DNA of 62,075 nt from an uncultured Roseburia sp. (GTDB lineage Bacteria; Bacillota; Clostridia; Lachnospirales; Lachnospiraceae), in contig CANRSX010000029.1 in NCBI GenBank assembly GCA_947642555.1, forward strand, positions 1-62,075, written 5' to 3'. Made by a program: the position numbers and the translations under genes. The notes below the pieces were generated by a model that was not told the origin of the DNA, made no database searches, and saw only the letters and a program-made list of their open reading frames with translations. Shown here in pieces: positions 45,847-54,131 of this stretch (within the stretch, counting starts at the first letter, position 1; each line of letters starts with the position of its first letter).

Positions 45847-46331
45847 TACTTTTTCCGGGCGAAACGCGCCGCCAGCCGGCAGCACAGATACAGCGCCAGA
45901 AGGCCGAGCGCGGCCCCCGCGGTATCGATACACACATCGCGAAACTGTCCGGAACGCCCGGGAACCAGAAGCTGATGCAGCTCATCCGTCGCGGCATAAA
46001 ACGCCGTAATCCCCAGCGAGAGCAGGTAGCTGCGCCTGCTAAAGCCAGCGAAGCCTGCCAGGAAAAAACAGCACAGCCAGCCCATAATCGCATATTCCGT
46101 CATGTGCGCACACTTGCGGAGCGGATGGTCAAGCTTCATCGCATACTCTTCCAGCTGCGGCTCCTCCAGCCCCAGATGAAAGATCCGGTCCGTCTTCTCC
46201 ACGATCCGGTAGGCAAGCGTCCCGCTGATTCTGCCGGATGTGGCAGCCGGCTGCGCGGAGAACAGAAAAATCACCGTCATCCAGCCCGCCAGCAGAATCC
46301 CTGTTATCATTCGGTAAATCCATGTCTTCAT
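45846..46331 (-). CDS. VanZ-family membrane protein
   Basis: 161 residues with about four helices and the VanZ pattern: a first helix MITGILLAGWMTVIFLFSAQP, then HPLRKCAHMTEYAIMGWL, ITAFYAATDELHQLLVPGRSGQFRDVCIDTAGAALG with conserved E-x-x-Q and D-x-x-x-D-x-x-G. VanZ proteins can give low teicoplanin resistance but the usual role is unclear. It overlaps the protease gene by 4 nt. Confidence 0.88.
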   Translation of the reverse strand: MKTWIYRMITGILLAGWMTVIFLFSAQPAATSGRISGTLAYRIVEKTDRIFHLGLEEPQLEEYAMKLDHPLRKCAHMTEYAIMGWLCCFFLAGFAGFSRRSYLLSLGITAFYAATDELHQLLVPGRSGQFRDVCIDTAGAALGLLALYLCCRLAARFARKK

Positions 46332-47587
46332 TCTTTATCCCCGGCGCCGTTTAACACCTCGATCGCCCTCTGTATCTGATTATCATACTGCATATCATAT
46401 TCCTCGCCGTCCGGATCCAGATATTCGTATTCAAGCTTAATATCCGGTTCGATCCCGACTTCATGAATATAATTTCCGTTCGGGGTAAAATATTTCGCGG
46501 TCGTCAGCTTCACCGCATCCCCGTCCGAGAGCGGGAATACCGTCTGAACGATTCCCTTTCCGAATGTCTTTGTGCCGATTAAGGTGCCGTATTCGTAGTC
46601 TTTGATCGCCCCGGCAAAAATCTCGGACGCGCTCGCGCTCTCCCCGTTGATCAGAACCGCGATCGGAAGGCTCACAAAGCGCTCCGCATCTGAGCGGTAT
46701 TCGTTCCGATTGCCGTTTTTATCCTCGATATAGACGAGCAGCCCCTCCGGCAGAATCTGATCCAGAATCTCGACCACGGAATCCACCAGCCCTCCGCCGT
46801 TATAGCGCAGGTCGATCATGAGCTTCTCCATGCCCTGTGCTTCCAGATCCGTATATGCGGCTGCAAACTGCTCGGCCGTCGCCTTTTCAAACGACTCGAT
46901 GCGGATATAGCCGATCCCGTTTTCCAGCATCTGATGATCCACACTCGGCAGCGTCACATTGGCGCGCTCCACGTCAAAGGACAGATATTCGTCCGTCCGG
47001 GCGCGGTAAACCTCCAGATGGACCGTGGTTCCCTCCTCGCCGCGGATCAGAAGGACCAGCTCGGTGACTTCCATGGAATTCGCCTCCGTATTGTCCACCG
47101 ACAGAATGATATCCCCCTCCAGAAGACCCGCTGTCTCCGACGGCGTCCCCTCATATACTTTTTTGACGGAAACCTCCATCGTATCCTTATCCTGCTGCAG
47201 CCCGGCTCCGATGCCGTAATAATTACCCATCATCCCGATCTGCGTCTGCTGATACGCCTCCGCCGTGTAGTATTCGCTGTAACGGTCTCCGATCCCCTGT
47301 AAAAATCCCTCATAAATCCCGTCCCGGAGATCGTCCGGATCCGTCTCGTCGTAATAATACGTATTGATATAGGCGTCCAGCTCGCTGATCTTGGCCACCG
47401 CCTCGTCGTTTAAGACCGGGCCGCTGCCCCGGACCGCGCTTTTATCGAGAAACATCAGCCTTGTGTCCGTGACCATGCAGATCACACCCACCGCGGCAAT
47501 AACGGTCAGCAGCGTCCCCGCGATTCCCGCCAGAATCCCTGTTCCGACCCCGGCTTTTTTTCTTATCATATCCTTTTGTCCGTCCAT
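46328..47587 (-). CDS. ctpA: S41 family C-terminal processing peptidase
   Basis: 419 residues. An N-terminal membrane helix (ILAGIAGTLLTVIAAVGVICMV), a PDZ domain around 130-205 (SVKKVYEGTPSETAGLLEGDIILSVD), then the S41 core: LMIDLRYNGGGLVDS, the catalytic Ser in INGESASASEIFAGA and Lys in GTKTFGKGIVQT. It cleaves envelope proteins outside the membrane. AGAGGG precedes the ATG by 5 nt. CtpA/CtpB-like proteases next to M23 hydrolases often control cell wall enzymes. Confidence 0.93.
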   Translation of the reverse strand: MDGQKDMIRKKAGVGTGILAGIAGTLLTVIAAVGVICMVTDTRLMFLDKSAVRGSGPVLNDEAVAKISELDAYINTYYYDETDPDDLRDGIYEGFLQGIGDRYSEYYTAEAYQQTQIGMMGNYYGIGAGLQQDKDTMEVSVKKVYEGTPSETAGLLEGDIILSVDNTEANSMEVTELVLLIRGEEGTTVHLEVYRARTDEYLSFDVERANVTLPSVDHQMLENGIGYIRIESFEKATAEQFAAAYTDLEAQGMEKLMIDLRYNGGGLVDSVVEILDQILPEGLLVYIEDKNGNRNEYRSDAERFVSLPIAVLINGESASASEIFAGAIKDYEYGTLIGTKTFGKGIVQTVFPLSDGDAVKLTTAKYFTPNGNYIHEVGIEPDIKLEYEYLDPDGEEYDMQYDNQIQRAIEVLNGAGDKE

Positions 47588-47659
47588 CTATGCCCTCTTT
47601 TCTTATCCTGCCTTCTGTCTGCCAGAATCATTTTCATTCTGCGTTTTTACAGATACGAA

Positions 47660-47685
47660 AGTTCCCTGTCCACAGACAGGGAACT
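47660..47685 (-). terminator. hairpin after the M23 peptidase gene
   Basis: AGTTCCCTGTC and GACAGGGAACT form a perfect 11-bp stem with a 4-nt loop, about 45 nt past the stop of the M23 gene. The U-tract on the minus strand is poor (UUUCG), so partial termination or RNA protection is possible. Confidence 0.5.
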
Positions 47686-47728
47686 ATTTTCATACGGCTC
47701 TCCGCCAGCACTCTCAGTAAAAATGCGC

Positions 47729-49003
47729 CTAACTGCCCAGATATCCCCAGGGGCTGACATAGCTCCCGTTTAAGGATACCCCGAAGTGCAGATGCGGCGC
47801 TGTGGAAATACCGGTGTTCCCCACTCTCGCGACCGTCTGCCCGGCGCTCACCTGCTGCCCCGGACTCACCAGAAGCTCCGACGCGTGCATATACACGGTA
47901 TAAAGTCCGCCGCCGTGGTCGATCATCACATAATTGCCTGCCGCGCTGCTGCTGGTCGCCGCCCGCACGGTTCCGTCCGCCGCAGCCACGATATCCGACC
48001 CGTGCGCCGCCCCGATATCAATGCCCTGATGATACGAGGACGCCCCCGAGGTCGGCGCGGTCCTCGGCCCGTAGTTGCTCGTGATCCTCGTGCTCGACGG
48101 ACAGGGCCAGAGAAACGCCCCGCCGCTGTAGGGATTATCCACAATCCCCGCCGCAGCCTTCTCCGCCTCCGCGCGCTTGATCGCCGCGATCAGCTCCTCC
48201 TGCGCCTGAATCTCCGCCTCGTAGTAATCCGCCTCGCTCTGGGCGTCCGCGATGTCATCCGCAAGCCCTGCGAGCTCATTCTCCTTCTGGCGCATCATCG
48301 CCGCAACCGTCGCCTTTTCATTTTCCACCGACTCCTTTAAGTCCGCAAGCTCCTCGTATTCCTGCTCAAGCGACGCTTCCAGATCGGTGATGAACTGCAC
48401 GGTTTCCTCATATTCGCTAAGCTTCTGCCGGTCATAGCTCTGAATCTGCGAGATGTACTCCGCCGCATTCAAAAGCTCCGTGATGCTCCGGGAGGATAAG
48501 AGGATCTCCAGGTAGGACGAATCGCCGTTCTCATACATAAAGCGGATCCGCTCCTTCATGTCCGCGTACTGCTGCGCCTCGCGCTGCTGCGCTGCCGCAA
48601 GCTCCTCCTGCGCCGCTAAAATATCCTCGCTTTTTTCGGTCAGCTGATTCTCAAGCTCCGTGATCCGGGAGGAAATACTGATCAGCTGGCGGTTTAACTC
48701 CGCCACCTTCTCCTCGACATTTCCTTTGGACTCCTTTAAGTCCGCAATCGTCTGCTGCGCCGCCGCGAGCTCCCGCTCAAGCGCTTCCTTTTCCTCCTGC
48801 GCCTCCTTTAACGAATCGGATCCCGAACCCTTTCCGCTTCCCTTCCCGGAAGACGCGGATCCCTTCCCCGTGCTCTTCTGACTGTCGGATGCCTCCGCCG
48901 CTTCGCTCTCCTGAGACGCCGACGCGGCCTGCAGCGAGATCCCCGCCCCCAGCAGGACGACGAGCATCATCGCTATCATTCTATGTAATAATCTGTTCTT
49001 CAT
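47729..49003 (-). CDS. M23 (LytM) peptidase with long coiled coil, FtsEX-associated
   Basis: 424 residues. Signal peptide (LLHRMIAMMLVVLLGAGISL), a long heptad-rich coiled coil at about 55-285 (KEALERELAAAQQTIADLK, MKERIRFMYENGDSSYLEILL), and a LytM domain at the end with H-x-x-x-D (YHQGIDIGA) and HLHFG zinc ligands. This is the EnvC/PcsB plan: the coiled coil takes the signal from FtsX to control septal peptidoglycan cleavage. Ends are complete. It follows ftsX by 7 nt. Confidence 0.92.
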   Translation of the reverse strand: MKNRLLHRMIAMMLVVLLGAGISLQAASASQESEAAEASDSQKSTGKGSASSGKGSGKGSGSDSLKEAQEEKEALERELAAAQQTIADLKESKGNVEEKVAELNRQLISISSRITELENQLTEKSEDILAAQEELAAAQQREAQQYADMKERIRFMYENGDSSYLEILLSSRSITELLNAAEYISQIQSYDRQKLSEYEETVQFITDLEASLEQEYEELADLKESVENEKATVAAMMRQKENELAGLADDIADAQSEADYYEAEIQAQEELIAAIKRAEAEKAAAGIVDNPYSGGAFLWPCPSSTRITSNYGPRTAPTSGASSYHQGIDIGAAHGSDIVAAADGTVRAATSSSAAGNYVMIDHGGGLYTVYMHASELLVSPGQQVSAGQTVARVGNTGISTAPHLHFGVSLNGSYVSPWGYLGS

Positions 49004-49010
49004 GCCAGTC

Positions 49011-49919
49011 CTATACCTTCAGATGCTTGCGGATCGTAATCCGGCTGCCGACAAATCCGATTCCGACGCCCAGCACCAGCGCCACCGGGACCAGCTTGTC
49101 AAACACCGTCTCCACGCTTAAGAACTTCAGCATTCCGCTGATAAAATTAAACTTCTCACCGATGTAGAGAATGATCTTCCCGTACAGCACGTAGAGAATC
49201 CCCAGCGGGATCGCCGCGCCGATTAAGCCGATCACAATCCCTTCCACTACAAATGGCGCACGAACAAAATAATCCGTCGCACCGATCAGCTTCATGATTC
49301 CGATCTCCTCCCGGCGCACCGAGATACCGACCGTGATCGTGTTACTGATCAGGAAGACCGACACGCCCAAAAGGATCAGGATAATCCCCGCCGACACATA
49401 TCCGATCAGCGTGTTGAAATCCGTCAGTGTCTTTGCCACCTCCACCGACTGTTTGACCCGGCGCACCCCGTCTAAGGACTCCAGAAACGTCACCAGCGCC
49501 GGCTGCATCGACACGTCGTTCATATACACCGCATAGCTCGCGGAATTCGCAAGCGGATTGTCCGCGCCGAAGCTGGCGGCTGCGGCCTCATCGCCCTCGA
49601 AATAAATATCCTTAAAATAATCCCACGCCTGCTCCGCGGAGGTATATTCATAGCGTGAAACCTCCACGCGCTGGTCAATGAGCTCCCCGATCTCCTCGAT
49701 CCGCTGCTCGGAGATCCCCGGATCAAACAGTACCGTAACGGCCACGCCAGACTCGGCGTCCTTTACCATGGACTGGAAATTCATCACAATCATATAAAAC
49801 AGGCCGAACAGGAAAATGCAGGCCGTCATCGTGGCGATGGATGCCAGGGAAAACATCTTATTCTTCCAGATATTGACAATCCCCTGCTTTATCGTGTAAA
49901 AAAAAGTACTAATCCTCAT
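49011..49919 (-). CDS. ftsX: cell division protein FtsX
   Basis: 302 residues from the ATG at 49919, which overlaps ftsE by 11 nt; a longer upstream frame is not supported. Four membrane helices (first near 22-45, NKMFSLASIATMTACIFLFGLF; the others from 170), with an external loop of about 105 residues holding the binding site for a hydrolase partner. FtsX is the membrane half of an ABC-like signaller and does not transport. Confidence 0.94.
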   Translation of the reverse strand: MRISTFFYTIKQGIVNIWKNKMFSLASIATMTACIFLFGLFYMIVMNFQSMVKDAESGVAVTVLFDPGISEQRIEEIGELIDQRVEVSRYEYTSAEQAWDYFKDIYFEGDEAAAASFGADNPLANSASYAVYMNDVSMQPALVTFLESLDGVRRVKQSVEVAKTLTDFNTLIGYVSAGIILILLGVSVFLISNTITVGISVRREEIGIMKLIGATDYFVRAPFVVEGIVIGLIGAAIPLGILYVLYGKIILYIGEKFNFISGMLKFLSVETVFDKLVPVALVLGVGIGFVGSRITIRKHLKV

Positions 49920-50667
49920 AGAAGCCGTCCCCTCCGTCGTCCAGGCCATCATCCCCGGACAGATCGTCATCCACATCCCAGGAGGCGCCCTGATACTCCT
50001 CATCCGCGTCGGTGTCGTCCACAACAACGCCTTTTCGCATGGTAATCACACGCCGGTTCATCTGCTTTACAATGTTGATATTATGCGTCACAACCACAAC
50101 CGTGGTCCCGTGGTCATTGATCTCTTCCATCAGATGCATGATCTCCCATGCGTTCGTGTCGTCGAGATTTCCGGTGGGCTCATCCGCCAGCAGGATCTTC
50201 GGCTTATTGATCAGCGCGCGGGCGATCGCCACCCTCTGCTGTTCCCCGCCGGAAAGCTGCTTCGGATAGGAGCGGTACTTTGCCGCAAGCCCGACCATCG
50301 AGAGGATCGTCGGCACATTCTTCCGGATCGATCTGCCCGATTCCCCGATTACCTTCTGCGCAAATGCCACATTGTCATAAATATTTCTGTCCTTTAACAA
50401 TCGGAAATCCTGAAACACCACGCCAATATTCCGGCGGAATTTCGGGATCTGCCTTCTGCGTATTTTGTTTAATTTTCTGCCGTTTACCGTAATCGTCCCC
50501 TCCGTGGGCTCCAGTTCCTTTAACAGCAGCTTGATCAGCGTCGATTTGCCGGAACCGCTGTCCCCCACAACAAAGACGAATTCCCCCTCCTTTATGCTCA
50601 GGCTCACGTCGTTCAGCGCAGGAATCCCCGCGGAGTATGACTTACTGACATGCTCCAGTTTTATCAT
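49909..50667 (-). CDS. ftsE: cell division ATP-binding protein FtsE
   Basis: 252 residues from the ATG at 50667 (GAGGG 5 nt ahead). Walker A GDSGSGKSTLIKLL, Q-loop VFQDFRLLKD, signature LSGGEQQRVAIARAL, Walker B ILLADEPTGNLDD, His in VVVVTHN. The C-terminal 30 residues are unusually acidic (DDTDADEEYQGASWDVDDD). It drives the FtsEX signal to the LytM hydrolase encoded next. Confidence 0.95.
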   Translation of the reverse strand: MIKLEHVSKSYSAGIPALNDVSLSIKEGEFVFVVGDSGSGKSTLIKLLLKELEPTEGTITVNGRKLNKIRRRQIPKFRRNIGVVFQDFRLLKDRNIYDNVAFAQKVIGESGRSIRKNVPTILSMVGLAAKYRSYPKQLSGGEQQRVAIARALINKPKILLADEPTGNLDDTNAWEIMHLMEEINDHGTTVVVVTHNINIVKQMNRRVITMRKGVVVDDTDADEEYQGASWDVDDDLSGDDGLDDGGDGFYED

Positions 50668-50705
50668 AATTTCCCTCGTTTCTATTTTTACCGCTTCCAC
50701 ATATC

Positions 50706-50734
50706 AGTCTACCCAGCGATATGTTTTGTTGCAA
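50706..50734 (-). promoter_or_regulatory. sigma-A promoter of the ftsEX operon
   Basis: Minus strand TTGCAA (50734-50729), 17-bp spacer, TAGACT (50711-50706). It lies about 45 nt before the ftsE ATG. Confidence 0.5.
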
Positions 50735-50760
50735 CAGATTCTGACATTCTTCATAAAATA

Positions 50761-51849
50761 TTAATAATCAAGGGTCTCCATATACTTCATGTACTTCACA
50801 ACCATCAGTGCAATCTTAAAGGTGATCGCGTCCTCAAACACCCGAAGGTCAAGCCCCGTATATTTCTGAAGCTTGTCAAGACGGTACACCAGCGTGTTCC
50901 GGTGAATGTAAAGCTGCCTGGAGGTCTCCGACACGTTCAGGCTGTTCTCGAAGAACTTATTGATCGTCGTCAGGGTCTCCTCATCAAAATCATCCGGCGA
51001 TTTGCCGTCAAAAATCTCCCTGATAAACATCCGGCAGAGCGGAATCGGAAGCTGGTAGATCAGACGGCCGATCCCGAGCGTGGAGTATGCGATCACATCC
51101 CGCTCCTCAAAAAAGATCTTGCCGACGTCAAGCGCCATGCGCGCCTCCTTATAGGATCTCGACACCTCCTTGATCTCATTGACAATCGTGCCGTACGCCA
51201 CATGCGCGTCGGCGTCCGGATCCGACCGGAACAGATTCACAATCATCTCCGCCGTCCGTCCGAGATCGTCGTAGCTCTCATTCTCTAAAACCTCGCGCAC
51301 GACGATAATATTCTTCTCGTCCACCGCAGTGACAAAATCCCTGGTCTTCCCGCTGAACATGCCGCGGATGCGCTCGAGCTCGTTCCCGTCCTTGTCGCGG
51401 TTCGTCTCGACAATATAGACCACCCTGCGGACCTCGGTGTCAATGTGAAGCTTTTTGGCGCGGTTATAGATGTCCACCAGAAGCAGGTTATCCAGCAGAA
51501 GATTCTTGATAAAGTTATCCTTGTCAAACCGCTCCTTGTATGCGACCAGCAGGTTCTGAATCTGGAAACCGGCGAGCTTCCCCACCATGTATACGTCGTC
51601 GCTGTCGCCGCTCGCAAGAAGAATATATTCGATCTGATGCTCGTCAAATACTTTAAAAAACTGATACCCGCTCACCACCTGGCTGTCTGCAGGCGACTCC
51701 ACAAACGCCTGCGCGGCCTCCACATACTGCTCCGCCTCGGGAAACGTTGCGGCGAGCACCTTACCCTCCACATCAATAATGCACAGATCAACCCTGGTGA
51801 TAGCCTTTAACCCGTCAATCGTATTCTGAAGTATCTGATTTGAAATCAT
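50761..51849 (-). CDS. CdaR/PucR-type transcriptional regulator
   Basis: 362 residues. An N-terminal sensor (SNQILQNTIDGLKAITRVDLCIIDVEGKVLAAT, CdaR sugar-diacid type), a middle GGDEF-like PucR domain (YGTIVNEIKEVSRSYKEARMALD), and the C-terminal HTH_30 (FFENSLNVSETSRQLYIHRNTLVYRLDKL). Probably a cytosolic regulator of sugar-acid or general stress genes. The target and ligand are not known. It stands alone between ftsE and yitT. Confidence 0.85.
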   Translation of the reverse strand: MISNQILQNTIDGLKAITRVDLCIIDVEGKVLAATFPEAEQYVEAAQAFVESPADSQVVSGYQFFKVFDEHQIEYILLASGDSDDVYMVGKLAGFQIQNLLVAYKERFDKDNFIKNLLLDNLLLVDIYNRAKKLHIDTEVRRVVYIVETNRDKDGNELERIRGMFSGKTRDFVTAVDEKNIIVVREVLENESYDDLGRTAEMIVNLFRSDPDADAHVAYGTIVNEIKEVSRSYKEARMALDVGKIFFEERDVIAYSTLGIGRLIYQLPIPLCRMFIREIFDGKSPDDFDEETLTTINKFFENSLNVSETSRQLYIHRNTLVYRLDKLQKYTGLDLRVFEDAITFKIALMVVKYMKYMETLDY

Positions 51850-51967
51850 AAGCTCCGCTCCTTCTCATCCTGTTTCTTCTGAATCCGGTCTGGCCAAATT
51901 CATCAAGCTGCCCCGAACCAAAAATATCTAGCCTATATTTTAATGCAAATCATGGAAAAAGGAAAGA

Positions 51968-51994
51968 GGAAATGCTTAAAATTTATGCATTTCC
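51968..51994 (-). terminator. weak hairpin terminator of the yitT gene
   Basis: GGAAATGC and GCATTTCC form an 8-bp stem that includes the last codons and stop of the yitT-like gene. The tail in minus-strand RNA is UCUUUCCUUUUU, a loose U-tract. Confidence 0.5.
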
Positions 51995-52879
51995 CCTTCC
52001 GTTCTGATCTGAATATTCCAGAAAACCTTCGCCGAGCACCTCCCTGGCATCGGAAACAATCACAAAAGCCTTCGGATCCGCCTCCCCGACAATCTCTTTG
52101 ACACGCACAATCTCTTTTTTCGACACCACGCAGTAAAGTACCATTTTGTCGTTTCCCGAATACATGCCCTTCGCCAGAAGCCCCGTCACCCCCCGGTCGA
52201 GCTGCGTGAGTATCATCCGTGACACCTCCTCATACCGGTCCGTGATGATAAACGCCGCCTTGGAGAACTTAAATCCCTCCATCAGCGCATCGGAAATCCT
52301 GTTCATGACAAAAATCGCCACAATCGCGTAAAGCGCCGCCCGGATCCCGAACACAAAACAGCCCAGGAGCACAATCGCGCCGTCGAGCACCTGGATCAGC
52401 TGCACGATGGAGTAGTGGCGCAGATAGTGCTGGATCAGAGTCGCCATCAGATCCGTCCCTCCGGTCGCCGCCTTTGCCAGCAGCACAAAGCCCATCCCCG
52501 CACCGCCGATCAGCCCTCCGAACAGGGCCGCCAGAATAAAATCCCCCTCCGTCAGGTCGACAGAAGGGATGACATAAAGCCACGCGGACAGCAGGAATGT
52601 CCCCAGCAGCGTCCTTAAGATATAATCCCGCCCCTTGATCCGCATCGCGGCAAAAAATACAGGGATATTTAACATAAGGTTCGTCAGCCAGAGCGGCACG
52701 CCACCCGGGATCAGGTTTCCCGTAATCTCCTTTACGATGATCGCAAGACCGGTAAATCCGCCCGTAACCAGCCGGATCGGATCAAACACGCACTGGATAC
52801 TGACTGCGATCAGACCGGTTCCGGCCACAATCAGCACATAGTCCAGCCATTTTGGTTTCTGATATAACACGTTCTGCAT
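51983..52879 (-). CDS. YitT-family membrane protein (DUF161 + DUF2179)
   Basis: 298 residues from the ATG at 52879, which overlaps the GT26 stop as TGATG with AGAGGG ahead. About five or six helices (DYVLIVAGTGLIAVSIQCVF, IPGGVPLWLTNLMLNIPVFF, GGLIGGAGMGFVLLAKAATGGTDLMATLI), then a C-terminal soluble DUF2179 domain (AAFIITDRYEEVSRMILTQLDRGVT). The function of YitT proteins is not well established. Confidence 0.88.
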   Translation of the reverse strand: MQNVLYQKPKWLDYVLIVAGTGLIAVSIQCVFDPIRLVTGGFTGLAIIVKEITGNLIPGGVPLWLTNLMLNIPVFFAAMRIKGRDYILRTLLGTFLLSAWLYVIPSVDLTEGDFILAALFGGLIGGAGMGFVLLAKAATGGTDLMATLIQHYLRHYSIVQLIQVLDGAIVLLGCFVFGIRAALYAIVAIFVMNRISDALMEGFKFSKAAFIITDRYEEVSRMILTQLDRGVTGLLAKGMYSGNDKMVLYCVVSKKEIVRVKEIVGEADPKAFVIVSDAREVLGEGFLEYSDQNGRGNA

Positions 52880-53589
52880 CACTGCGCCCTCTTATCCTCC
52901 GTCCCGGGCTCCGCGCTTCCCAATCCGTCCCCATACCGGCTCATGCTGTTTTTCAGTCTCCCGAGATGCATCAGGCTCTTAAAAAACCCGCGGACCCGGT
53001 GCGGATCCCTGTGAAGCCCCGGGCTGCCAAGCCCGTACCAGAGCGCCGCGTTCATCTTCGTCCTGTGCTCCCAGAAAAAATGCTCCTGCATCGGCGTGGG
53101 CAGAACCGAGACAACCACATCCGGGATCAGCCCGTTCATCTCATTGATAACTGCCTCCGGATCGCCGATGCTGTTTTCGACCGCATATCCGCCGGCAATC
53201 ACCAGCCTGGGATACCGCGCCTTCAGCTCGTCCTGCACCTGCCGCACTTCCTCCTCCGTCTCGCCGAGCAGGAATACCTTTTTCTTATTGCGCTCGATGC
53301 GCTTAAACAGCTCCACGGAAAAGTCGTCCTCCTCGGTCTCCTTTAAACGCTGCATGGTATGAATCTTAGCCGCCTGCATGATCTCTTTCTCACCGATCAC
53401 AGACAGATCGAGAGAGGATATCACTTCCCGCACCACCGGATCGCTCTCCGACGCGAGCAGCATCTGAACCGAAATGCGCTCAATCGCATTCAGTGCATCG
53501 TCGCTCATATAATGCTCCACCTGCCGGATCGCCTCCCGGACGGTATAATTATCCAGCCGGACCCCCAGAATATCTACTTTCTTTATCAT
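52879..53589 (-). CDS. WecG/TagA/CpsF-family glycosyltransferase (GT26)
   Basis: 236 residues. GT26 motifs: VDILGVRLDNYTVREAI at the start, KVFLLGETEEEVRQVQDELKARYPRLVIAG, and DVVVSVLPTPMQEHFFWEHR. In the family this region usually reads as a G-x-P-x-Q-E motif, and here Pro-Thr-Pro-Met-Gln-Glu holds the place. Members add ManNAc or similar to lipid-linked sugars in teichoic acid and capsule synthesis. The C-terminal RVRGFFKSLMHLGRL is the usual membrane-contact tail. It is far from the main polysaccharide locus. A promoter at 53637-53665 drives it. Confidence 0.8.
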   Translation of the reverse strand: MIKKVDILGVRLDNYTVREAIRQVEHYMSDDALNAIERISVQMLLASESDPVVREVISSLDLSVIGEKEIMQAAKIHTMQRLKETEEDDFSVELFKRIERNKKKVFLLGETEEEVRQVQDELKARYPRLVIAGGYAVENSIGDPEAVINEMNGLIPDVVVSVLPTPMQEHFFWEHRTKMNAALWYGLGSPGLHRDPHRVRGFFKSLMHLGRLKNSMSRYGDGLGSAEPGTEDKRAQ

Positions 53590-53636
53590 AGCACTCCCAT
53601 ATTCATTTCCACTGTCTCACGAAAATATACGCATTC

Positions 53637-53665
53637 AGTATAGCAAAACCAGATCTGTTTTTCAA
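53637..53665 (-). promoter_or_regulatory. sigma-A promoter of the GT26-yitT operon
   Basis: Minus strand TTGAAA (53665-53660), 17-bp spacer, TATACT (53642-53637), with the start codon about 48 nt on. Confidence 0.65.
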
Positions 53666-53866
53666 GATTCTTCCGCATTCCATGACATTCATCGTAATAT
53701 CCGCCAGAATTTGCAGACAATTCCTGTCATTGTGCCCATTTTTTTCATATCTTAAAAGTCAATACTTTTCCTGTTTTTTTTCCATAATTATGCAACTTTA
53801 TGATTAAGTCACAAAACATACATTCGCTTTCTGATACCTGTAAATCATATTTTTTTCGTCATTTTA

Positions 53867-53937
53867 TGTGGATAATGTGCATAACTTCGTGTATAACTCT
53901 GTTTTTTCCGCTTTCCTGTCATTTCCAATGTGGATAA
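53867..53937 (+). promoter_or_regulatory. cluster of DnaA-box-like sites
   Basis: TGTGGATAA at 53867-53875 and 53929-53937 are exact complements of the DnaA box TTATCCACA. TGTGCATAA (53876-53884, one mismatch) and CGTGTATAA (53888-53896, two mismatches) have the same orientation. No dnaA or dnaN is near, so this is not the usual origin. It might be a DnaA-titrating or DnaA-regulated site. Confidence 0.45.
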
Positions 53938-54081
53938 CATTTGAAATGTCTCCCGGGATTCTGGCATTTTTTTCGAAACAGCCGTCCTGTTTTGTGCACT
54001 ATGTACAATCCGTTTTTTCACTGCCGCCGGCGCTTTCGCCCGGGGATCTTTTTTGTATCACAGCAAAATTTCCTATGATAT

Positions 54082-54110
54082 AAAAAGACCCCGCAGCTGC
54101 CTGCGGGGCC
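54082..54110 (-). terminator. rho-independent terminator of the NlpC/P60 gene
   Basis: CCCCGCAG and CTGCGGGG form an 8-bp GC-rich stem with a 4-nt loop; five U follow in minus-strand RNA. It lies about 20 nt past the gene's stop. Confidence 0.9.
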
Positions 54111-54131
54111 TTATCGCTTCTGTTATGCAGT

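Larger units (their letters stand above)
53590..54131. other. AT-rich gap with DnaA-box-like motifs
   Basis: 542 bp without a convincing gene, sitting between the promoter of the GT26 gene and the terminator of the NlpC/P60 gene. It is markedly AT-rich from 53690 to 53900 and has two exact TGTGGATAA sequences (DnaA box complement), at 53867-53875 and 53929-53937. Two near matches lie between them at 53876 and 53888. Confidence 0.6.
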
